A stretch of 14,077 nt of DNA, taken from Treponema sp. (GTDB taxonomy: Bacteria > Spirochaetota > Spirochaetia > Treponematales > Breznakiellaceae). Within the stretch, counting starts at the first letter, position 1; each line of letters starts with the position of its first letter. A program made the translations under genes and the position numbers. Under the pieces are notes generated by a model that was given only the letters and a program-made list of their open reading frames with translations, did no database searches and was not told the origin of the DNA. Positions 1 to 6,039 of the stretch are shown here, in pieces. The stretch covers positions 1 to 14,077 of the forward strand of contig WQWD01000028.1 of the NCBI GenBank assembly GCA_009785545.1, written 5' to 3'.

Positions 1-1251
1 AGGATAACGCTCCCATTGTATATCGGCAAAGGCTTCATGCCCCAAAATTCGGCTCGATGCCGAAACGGGGATACCGTCTGTATCAAACAAAATTGTCATA
101 TCAAATAATGAATCTTGATTGTTGTCATACGCAAATTTTCTGATAACACCTTCATGAAATAACCAAAAACTTTCTATATAACCGTCATTGTCTTCATCAT
201 GAATAATCGCACCTGTAAACTCAAGCAATTTGCGTGTAAAATATTCACGTCCTTCATCGCTTCGAAGCAAGTCATAAACATCGGTTATTATATTTTTTTG
301 TATAACAGGATTTCCGTTAGACGCAAAAACTGTATTTGATATTCCTGAAGGCAGAGGGTTATTAAAACCTCGATTTCCCGAAAAAAGTTCATCGGCAGCC
401 GTAAAGTCATCGATAAGTCCAAGGTTAAGCGCTAAAGAGATAGAAGCAGGATGAGGAAAAAAATCCCTGATATGAATGTGTTGAATACCGCCCGCACGAT
501 AAGATGACAAAAGGCGTCTTGCGTCATCAAGATTTCTGATAAATGGAACTGCCATCCACGCAAGCTCAGGATCAAACTCAAGCAGAAAAGGAAGCCTCCG
601 CAAGGCAAGCTCCATCAAATTGATGTCGCCTGACGGCAGGACAGACGGCTCAGGGAGTCTGTTACGTGCAAATTCAAAAAAGATACGAAGCGGTCTTGGA
701 TCGCGCGGGAATCTGTCAAAAGCGTTTAACACACCGCTGCGAAATTGCGCCAGTGCGGAAATATCACCGCCGGCAGCCATGCCCCGTAAAGCCAACAGAC
801 GCTGCATTGCCGCATCCGCCGGAATAACGGCAGGAGATATTCCAATCCGCTCAATGGTTTCCAAAGCACGTGAATATTCACGTACCGCAACAAGGTTTTC
901 TGCCATTAAAAGCAATGCCGTATTCTCATTAAAAATTACCCAGCGATTTGTTTCGATTGCCGTATTCAAAGCGTCAATTATTGTTAATCTTGTTTCGCCT
1001 GCAAACAAAAATTTATAATTGACTATCGCCTGAAGATAAGAAATATCCGATGAAACATCGACGAAGTCCGAAGCACGCTTGAGCGCTGCATAGACTTCTG
1101 TTATACGCCCTTCATCAATCGCCCGCATAATCCATTGAACATACCTCTGTGCAGCTTCCGAATCATCCCGAACACCAAATGTGTGATGAGGTTGAGCAGA
1201 GAGATTCAAAAAGCAAAGAGCAAAAAACAAAAAACAAAGGATTAACTTCAT
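1..1251 (-). CDS. Secreted protein of unknown function, 3' end outside window
   Basis: The frame is open for 417 codons from the ATG at 1251 to the window edge, so the C-terminus is missing. The start is supported by GAGGAG five bases upstream, inside the end of ftsH, and by an ATGA overlap with the ftsH stop, which implies translational coupling. Residues 1-19 form a Sec signal peptide (MKLILCFLFFALCFLNLSA, then QP), with no lipobox Cys. Residues 30-300 look mostly helical and could be TPR-like, but I see no clean TPR consensus. Around residues 350-395 there are two acidic, Asp/Asn-rich stretches (HDEDNDGYIE and DNNQDSLFDMT), reminiscent of calcium-binding loops or of short beta repeats. I do not recognise the family. 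Its place behind ftsH suggests a constitutively expressed envelope protein, but nothing ties it to proteolysis. Confidence 0.8.
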   Translation of the reverse strand, partial: MKLILCFLFFALCFLNLSAQPHHTFGVRDDSEAAQRYVQWIMRAIDEGRITEVYAALKRASDFVDVSSDISYLQAIVNYKFLFAGETRLTIIDALNTAIETNRWVIFNENTALLLMAENLVAVREYSRALETIERIGISPAVIPADAAMQRLLALRGMAAGGDISALAQFRSGVLNAFDRFPRDPRPLRIFFEFARNRLPEPSVLPSGDINLMELALRRLPFLLEFDPELAWMAVPFIRNLDDARRLLSSYRAGGIQHIHIRDFFPHPASISLALNLGLIDDFTAADELFSGNRGFNNPLPSGISNTVFASNGNPVIQKNIITDVYDLLRSDEGREYFTRKLLEFTGAIIHDEDNDGYIESFWLFHEGVIRKFAYDNNQDSLFDMTILFDTDGIPVSASSRILGHEAFADIQWERYP

Positions 1252-3092
1252 GCCGACTCCTCTTTGGGAGGAAGCCCTAATATATGGCGTACTTCTTCAT
1301 CAATAAGTGTTTCCCGTTCGATAAGGGCATCGGCAAGTTTTTCCAATTCCGCTTTGCGCCCTGAAATAATTTTATTTGCATTTTCGATGGCATTATCAAT
1401 AATTTTTTTAATTGCCTTGTCTATTAGCCGGGCAGTATCTTCGGAATAATCTTTGTGGCGTGCGATTTCTTTGCCAAGAAAGATCGGCTGATCTTCCTGT
1501 CCGTAAGCGACAGGTCCTAATTCTTCAGCCATGCCCCATTCGCAAACCATGTTACGTGCCATTTCTGTCGCCTGCTGAATATCATTCTTTGCGCCTGTGG
1601 TTGTTTCGTCATAGAAAAGTTTTTCGGTAAGCCAGCCGCCGTAACAAATAGCGATACGATCTTCTATCCAGCCTTTCGCTCGGCTGTAACTGTCTTCTTC
1701 CGGCAAAGAAAGAGCCATCCCAAGAGCCCGCCCGTGCGGAACAATCGTAACTTTATGAAGAGGATCGGCGTTCTTTAAAAAATAATGTAAAAGAGCGTGC
1801 CCCGCTTCGTGAACGGCAGTCATTCGGCGTTCTTTGTCTGACACGACAAGCGTTTTTCGTGCAACTCCCATCAATATTTTGTCTCTTGCCTCTTCAAAGT
1901 CAGACATAATCACTTCCGTGCGATCTTTGCGAGCGGCAAACAGGGCAGCTTCGTTTACAAGATTAGCAATATCTGCGCCGCTCATTCCCGGAGTAGCTCT
2001 CGCAATGCGTACCATATCAATATTTGGATCCAACGGAATTTTTGCTGCGTGTATTTGCAAAATCGCCTCACGCTCTTTGATGTCGGGCATCGCCACAACA
2101 ACCTGTCTGTCAAAACGGCCGGGACGCAAGAGCGCAGGATCCAAAACATCGGGGCGGTTTGTGGCGGCAAGGATAATTACGCCGTCCTTTGAATCGAAGC
2201 CGTCCATTTCAACTAACAGTTGGTTTAACGTTTGCTCACGTTCGTCATGACCGCCGCCGTACCCTGCCCCACGAGTGCGCCCGACAGCGTCCAACTCATC
2301 AATAAAAATAATACAAGGAGCACTTTTTCGCCCCTGATCAAAAAGATCCCTTACACGGCTTGCCCCAACGCCGACAAACATTTCGACAAAATCAGAACCC
2401 GACATATGGAAAAAAGCAACACCGGCTTCGCCTGCAACAGAGCGAGCCATCAATGTTTTACCAGTTCCCGGCATACCAACAAGAAGCACACCCTTTGGAA
2501 TTCTGGCTCCCATTTTTGTAAACTTTTGCGGGTTTTTCAAAAACTCAACAACTTCTTCAAGTTCGTACTTGGCGTCTGTTTGCCCGGCGACATCAGTAAA
2601 ACTTACTTTTTTACCTTCGTCCTGATACCGTTTCGCTTTGCTTTTGCCGAAATGAAAATTCCTCATTCCCATGCCCTGCATATTTCTAATCATAAAAATT
2701 ATAATCGCAAAACCAAATATCCATGGAAACATATCCCGCAAAAGGCGCATCGGGCTGACCGGGGCAGGCGCACCAGAAACAACAATATTTCTATTCATCA
2801 AATTTTCCAATAGATTTGGATCGTTATATGGAATGATTGTTCTGGCTTGGTTAGGCGATCCTCTTACGGTAATGTCGATTATGCCGTTCTGAAAAATCAC
2901 AACAGAACTAACTTGATTTTGCTCTACAAGATTAAGAAATTGCGAGTAGGTGATTTCGTTTAACGGAGATTGAGCTCCTCTTAAAAAAAGCGCAATAAAA
3001 ATGACAAGCGTTATAAGGAAAAAGATTAACGCGGCAGGTCTTCTGGGCGCAGCAGAACCTTTGTCTGATAAATTGTTATTGGAATCGAACAT
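1248..3092 (-). CDS. ftsH: ATP-dependent zinc metalloprotease FtsH
   Basis: A 614-residue membrane-anchored AAA+ protease that degrades misfolded membrane proteins and selected regulators; it works as a hexamer on the cytoplasmic face of the inner membrane. Visible in order: transmembrane segment about 21-37, extracytoplasmic domain 40-115, second transmembrane segment about 122-136, Walker A GMPGTGKT at 206-213, Walker B IIFIDELD at 261-268, second-region-of-homology segment DVLDPALLRPGRFDR with its arginines at 315-329, zinc-binding HEAGH at 428-432, and a likely third zinc ligand Asp504 in TGAKNDIQQAT. Length is normal for the family. The second residue of Walker A is Met where Pro is usual. 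The ATG at 3092 is preferred to an in-frame TTG at 3107 because AGGAG lies four bases before the ATG. It is followed by the overlapping secreted-protein gene. Confidence 0.97.
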   Translation of the reverse strand: MFDSNNNLSDKGSAAPRRPAALIFFLITLVIFIALFLRGAQSPLNEITYSQFLNLVEQNQVSSVVIFQNGIIDITVRGSPNQARTIIPYNDPNLLENLMNRNIVVSGAPAPVSPMRLLRDMFPWIFGFAIIIFMIRNMQGMGMRNFHFGKSKAKRYQDEGKKVSFTDVAGQTDAKYELEEVVEFLKNPQKFTKMGARIPKGVLLVGMPGTGKTLMARSVAGEAGVAFFHMSGSDFVEMFVGVGASRVRDLFDQGRKSAPCIIFIDELDAVGRTRGAGYGGGHDEREQTLNQLLVEMDGFDSKDGVIILAATNRPDVLDPALLRPGRFDRQVVVAMPDIKEREAILQIHAAKIPLDPNIDMVRIARATPGMSGADIANLVNEAALFAARKDRTEVIMSDFEEARDKILMGVARKTLVVSDKERRMTAVHEAGHALLHYFLKNADPLHKVTIVPHGRALGMALSLPEEDSYSRAKGWIEDRIAICYGGWLTEKLFYDETTTGAKNDIQQATEMARNMVCEWGMAEELGPVAYGQEDQPIFLGKEIARHKDYSEDTARLIDKAIKKIIDNAIENANKIISGRKAELEKLADALIERETLIDEEVRHILGLPPKEESA

Positions 3093-3150
3093 AGTGCTCC
3101 TTAACAACTGCAGAAATGAGGCTCAAAACCTGTATTTCTGAAGGTGTTAC

Positions 3151-3165
3151 ATTATATATATTATA
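3151..3165 (-). promoter_or_regulatory. Possible -10 elements upstream of ftsH
   Basis: On the minus strand two perfect TATAAT hexamers occur, at 3156-3151 and 3165-3160, about 60-70 bases before the ftsH start. No convincing -35 hexamer is found at 16-18 bp from either, and the stretch is AT-rich, so chance matches are possible. Confidence 0.3.
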
Positions 3166-3210
3166 GTTAATGAATTTTACGAAGTTTTCTTGATTTAGGC
3201 AAGATATGAA

Positions 3211-3402
3211 GGTAGACAATCATCGGCAGGCGGACTGCGAAAATCCCTGTCGGCTCGGGAACGGCAGTGGCTTTCATTTCCGCACGCTAGTGTTCTGTCT
3301 TATTCGGTTAACGTGCCATTTGAATAAGACAGAACACTAGCGTGGCGGACTAGGACTACACAGCCGTATTTCGCCGACAGTGCTTTTCGCAGTCCGCCTG
3401 CC
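3211..3402. repeat. Outer palindromic repeat, copy 1 (interrupted)
   Basis: The 30-bp arms 3225-3254 and 3373-3402 are inverted copies of each other with only about three mismatches (arm begins GGCAGGCGGACTGCGAAAA). The internal sequence and the left flank GGTAGACAATCAT are shared with the copy at 11103-11246, and the right half is shared in reverse orientation with 13813-13861. Relative to the copy at 11103 it carries an extra palindromic insert at 3287-3340. It has no coding capacity; the short frames it makes on either strand are the same in all copies and look spurious. It resembles a MITE or a large REP-type element; which transposase moves it is not visible here. Confidence 0.85.
3287..3340. 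mobile_element. Inner palindromic element, short copy (MITE-like)
   Basis: A 54-bp segment with perfect 19-bp inverted ends at 3287-3305 and 3322-3340 (CTAGTGTTCTGTCTTATTC). It sits in the loop of the outer repeat exactly where the copy at 11103-11246 has only six bases. A longer version with the same ends is at 13862-13972. The outermost CTAG on each side may be a target-site duplication; a CTAG (YTAR) duplication is known for IS5-group insertion sequences, so an IS5-type transposase elsewhere in the genome is a reasonable but unproven driver. Confidence 0.75.
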
Positions 3403-3406
3403 CGAA

Positions 3407-3461
3407 GTTATATACCATTCCATTGCGTACAAACCTGTGTAGGGGTGTTTTGTTCAATTAT
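3407..3461 (-). repeat. Flank module containing TTGTACGCAA, copy 1
   Basis: Read on the minus strand, this stretch (ATAATTG, then ACCCC, ACAC, TTGTACGCAATGG and GGTATATAAC) matches 13753-13809 on the plus strand almost throughout and 11344-11390 over its first two thirds. In copies 1 and 3 it adjoins the outer palindromic repeat at the same side, so it is probably part of a larger repeat unit. Confidence 0.65.
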
Positions 3462-3477
3462 GTGTGTGTGGTTTCCG

Positions 3478-3529
3478 CTAATTTATGCGGGTGGGTACGA
3501 GGCGGTTATTTTCCAACCCACTTGTGCCA
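3478..3529 (-). pseudogene. Decayed C-terminal extension of the RCC1-repeat gene
   Basis: The DNA downstream of the stop of the RCC1-repeat gene still resembles its repeat unit, including the block that encodes NRLVPTRI. Compared with the intact repeats there is one extra base where CAGCTAGGTGAT has become CAGATTAAGTGAT, which creates the present TGATGG/TAA stop. Removing that base would restore DGTSGLENNRLVPTRIN followed by TAG at 3480-3478. This is either an old frameshift or a remnant of a longer repeat tract. Confidence 0.65.
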
Positions 3530-5182
3530 TCACTTAATCTGCCCTCCCCAGTTCCACCAATCCCAAAGTGAGCCGTCTTCTCTGATCGCTACTATGCCAC
3601 CACCAGCAGACACAGAGAGCCAGTCTGTATCTGTCCCTATGCGGGTGGGTACGAGGCGATTATCCCACGTACCACCACCTAGCAGATCGTACCAGTTAGC
3701 AGCTCCCCAAGCCCACAGCGAGCCGTCTTCTCTGATTGCTACTGTGTGACGCTCACCAGCGGACACAGAGAGCCAGTCTGTATCTGTCCCTATGCGGGTG
3801 GGTACGAGGCTATAGGTTGTAGTGCCATCACCTAGCTGACCGTCCCAGTTGCTTCCCCAAGCCCAAAGCGAGCCGTCTTCTCTGATTGCTACGGTGTGCA
3901 AAACACCAGCGGACACGGAGAGCCAGTCTGTATCTGGCCCTATGCGGGTGGGTACGAGGCGATTATCCCACGTGCCATCACCTAGCTGACCATCCCTGTT
4001 GCTTCCCCAAGCCCACAGCGAGCCGTCTTCTCTGATTGCTACGGTGTGCCAACCACCAGCGGACACGGAGAGCCAGTCTGTATCTGACCCTATACGGGTG
4101 GGTACATTGCGAGCGGTTGTAGTGCCATCACCTAGCTGGGCATCCCTGTTATCTCCCCAAATCCACAGCGAGCCGTCTTCTCTGATTGCTACTGAGTGAC
4201 GCTCACCAGCGGACACAGAGAGCCAGTCTGTATCTGTCCCTATGCGGGTGGGTACGAGTACGGGGAGGCGATTATCCCACGTGCCATCACCTAGCTGACC
4301 GTCCCAGTTGCTTCCCCAAGCCCACAGCGAGCCGTCTTCTCTGATTGCTACTGTGTGATTCCCACCAGCGGACACAGAGAACCAGTCTGTATCTGTCCCT
4401 ATGCGGATGGGGACTACATAAAAGGAAAATGGTGCTTCACTACCAATAAAATCACCAATTCCCCAACCCCAAAGCGAACCGTCTACTGCGGTTGCTACGG
4501 AGTGAGAGCGGCCTTTAGACACGGACTTAAACACTGGCAATACCGTATTCATGACCGATACTGCTCTAGGCAAGCTTGTTATCCCCGGTTTGTTAATCCT
4601 AAAATCAACAAATCCGGCTTCTTCTACAATAATTCCCAATGACCACGAGGTTCCCTCACCAGTCATATCGCCTTTGGTAATTGCTCCCCCATCAATTACA
4701 AAGTGATTTGCGGTAAGTCCTATAATAGGGGAGGAAAATGATATATTGATGGCGGTTGTTAATAAGAGAGAGTTTGGGGCTGCGGAAAACCGAATATCAT
4801 GCCTGAAATGCACACCTGCTTCCAAGCCTGTCATTCCCTCAATGTTGAAAAGCGTTAACTGATTGCCGTAAACGGCGAAGTTTGCCGTTCCCAGTGTAGC
4901 GCCAGCCAACGAGACGGTAAGGGTATTTTCTCTCGCCGAAACCATGCGCCCGGAGTACCCTGCCGGGTGAATCATACTCCCGTCGGCTCTAAACTCGTAC
5001 ATAAAAGGGGCATCCCAATCGGATCCAGAATGCCATCTGCCAATAAGCCCTGCGGGCATACTTGCGCCATTGTCATTCTCTTCTTGAGACAAGGTGTCAC
5101 CGCAAGCCGCCATTAAAAACCCAATTATAGCGATAACAGCAAATGTGCTAATCGCTCTCAAAAAAGTTGTTGTGTTTTTCAT
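3530..5182 (-). CDS. Lipoprotein with RCC1-type repeats
   Basis: A 550-residue predicted lipoprotein. Residues 1-27 form a lipoprotein signal ending in LMAAC with Cys27 as the lipidation site. Residues 45-130 are a small beta-rich domain with an evenly patterned GLIGRWHS start, of the lipocalin-like kind often found in such lipoproteins. Residues 137-213 resemble an Ig-like domain recurring in Treponema surface proteins (GTSWSLGI, then INKPGI). Residues 219-550 hold seven RCC1-type repeats of about 51-54 residues with the core VSAG, HTVAIREDGSLWAWG and QLGDGT, expected to fold as a beta-propeller. The repeats are also nearly identical at DNA level. AGGAG lies ten bases before the ATG and a good promoter lies at 5206-5235. 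The final repeat is cut short by a probable frameshift. Function is unknown; display on the cell surface or in the periplasm and protein binding are plausible. Confidence 0.9.
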   Translation of the reverse strand: MKNTTTFLRAISTFAVIAIIGFLMAACGDTLSQEENDNGASMPAGLIGRWHSGSDWDAPFMYEFRADGSMIHPAGYSGRMVSARENTLTVSLAGATLGTANFAVYGNQLTLFNIEGMTGLEAGVHFRHDIRFSAAPNSLLLTTAINISFSSPIIGLTANHFVIDGGAITKGDMTGEGTSWSLGIIVEEAGFVDFRINKPGITSLPRAVSVMNTVLPVFKSVSKGRSHSVATAVDGSLWGWGIGDFIGSEAPFSFYVVPIRIGTDTDWFSVSAGGNHTVAIREDGSLWAWGSNWDGQLGDGTWDNRLPVLVPTRIGTDTDWLSVSAGERHSVAIREDGSLWIWGDNRDAQLGDGTTTARNVPTRIGSDTDWLSVSAGGWHTVAIREDGSLWAWGSNRDGQLGDGTWDNRLVPTRIGPDTDWLSVSAGVLHTVAIREDGSLWAWGSNWDGQLGDGTTTYSLVPTRIGTDTDWLSVSAGERHTVAIREDGSLWAWGAANWYDLLGGGTWDNRLVPTRIGTDTDWLSVSAGGGIVAIREDGSLWDWWNWGGQIK

Positions 5183-5205
5183 GTTAAAAAGTCTCCTTTC
5201 ATAAG

Positions 5206-5235
5206 ATTATACAATTTAATTGCAACAATTGTCAC
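5206..5235 (-). promoter_or_regulatory. Sigma-70-type promoter of the RCC1-repeat lipoprotein
   Basis: On the minus strand GTGACA (5235-5230) and TATAAT (5211-5206) are 18 bp apart. Transcription would start near 5199, giving a leader of about 17 bases that begins just before the AGGAG site. The block from -35 to four bases past -10 matches the promoter at 11646-11675 at 29 of 34 positions. Confidence 0.75.
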
Positions 5236-5293
5236 CCCCATAATTGCAAATTACTGCCTCGATCCTTTCCAACAATTATGTTAAACTCTCTTA

Positions 5294-5890
5294 ATGAATG
5301 CGAAAATTAGCAGACAGCAAGCGTGGGAGTTGTTTAAACTGTACAACAACGACGTTTTTCATTTACAGCACGCCCTAACTGTAGAAGGGGTGATGCGATG
5401 GTTTGCCAAAGAAAACGGCTTTGGCGATGACGAGGAATTCTGGGGCATTGCTGGGCTTCTGCACGACATCGACTTTGAGCAGTTTCCCGATCAACATTGC
5501 GTCAAGGCTGCGGAAATCCTAAGGGCAAGCGAAGCCGATGAGGAGCTTATTCATGCTGTGTGTTCCCATGCCTACGGTCTTGCCGCAAAAGTAGAAGCAA
5601 AACCCGAACACTTCATGGAAAAAATCCTTCACGCAGTTGACGAGCTTACCGGGCTTATTTGGGCAGCGGCAATTATCCGCCCGTCAAAAAGCGTTATGGA
5701 CATGGAAGTAAAATCCGTGAAGAAAAAATTCAAAACCCCGGCTTTTGCGGCAGGTTGTTCAAGGCAGGTTATAGAAAAAGGAGCTGAAGCGCTCGGCTGG
5801 GAACTCGATACACTCTTTGAAAAAACAATACTTGCCATGCGTTCCTGCGAAACTGCGGTTAATGCCGCATTAAACGATTTGCGCACATAA
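5294..5890 (+). CDS. HD-superfamily metal-dependent hydrolase
   Basis: A 198-residue cytoplasmic protein with an HD domain. Candidate metal ligands are His26 (in LQHALTVEGVMR), His57-Asp58 (in GLLHDIDFE), His92 and Asp116 (in HAVDELTG), matching the H...HD...D pattern of this superfamily, whose members are phosphohydrolases acting on nucleotides and related phosphates. The LLHDIDFE version is typical of stand-alone bacterial HD proteins of about this length whose substrate is unknown. The ATG at 5294 is the only reasonable start, but no clear ribosome binding site precedes it and no good -35/-10 pair was found, so expression may be weak. It is transcribed divergently from the RCC1-repeat gene and convergently with GH115, so it is a single-gene unit. 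Confidence 0.88.
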   Translation: MNAKISRQQAWELFKLYNNDVFHLQHALTVEGVMRWFAKENGFGDDEEFWGIAGLLHDIDFEQFPDQHCVKAAEILRASEADEELIHAVCSHAYGLAAKVEAKPEHFMEKILHAVDELTGLIWAAAIIRPSKSVMDMEVKSVKKKFKTPAFAAGCSRQVIEKGAEALGWELDTLFEKTILAMRSCETAVNAALNDLRT

Positions 5891-5914
5891 CGTACAGCGT
5901 AGTTTACTGAATCA

Positions 5915-6029
5915 ACAACCTCGCCCTGAAGTCGAACCAAAGGTTCGGCGAGGTATGTTGTTCTCTAAAGGTATTGGACTCGGGTTTAATACCTTTAGAA
6001 AACGCCCTGAAGGGCGTGGTATTAAACCC
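5915..6029. other. Hairpin cluster between convergent genes, with overlapping stems
   Basis: Four inverted repeats are packed into the gap between the HD gene and GH115. CTCGCC/GGCGAG at 5920-5952 encloses CGAACC/GGTTCG. TCTAAAGGTATT (5964-5975) pairs perfectly with 5988-5999. GGGTTTAATACC (5982-5993) pairs perfectly with 6018-6029, around the CGCCCT/AGGGCG stem at 6003-6016. The second and third stems share bases 5988-5993 and so exclude each other. Some bases may be relics of a hairpin-ended element, but no transposase is present. Confidence 0.7.
5999..6016 (-). terminator. Probable terminator after GH115
   Basis: In the minus direction the 6-bp GC stem CGCCCT/AGGGCG is followed directly by TTTT, 25-40 bases beyond the GH115 stop. 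The U tract is short, so efficiency may depend on the longer stem that surrounds it. Confidence 0.5.
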
Positions 6030-6039
6030 TCGCCACGAA

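Noticed and set aside
620..1018. Plus-strand frame of 132 codons
   Set aside because: It lies antisense to the continuous minus-strand secreted-protein gene, which has a signal peptide, ribosome binding site and coupling to ftsH.
3093..3107. TTG at 3107 as the ftsH start
   Set aside because: The ATG at 3092 has AGGAG at the right distance; the upstream codons include that ribosome binding site itself.
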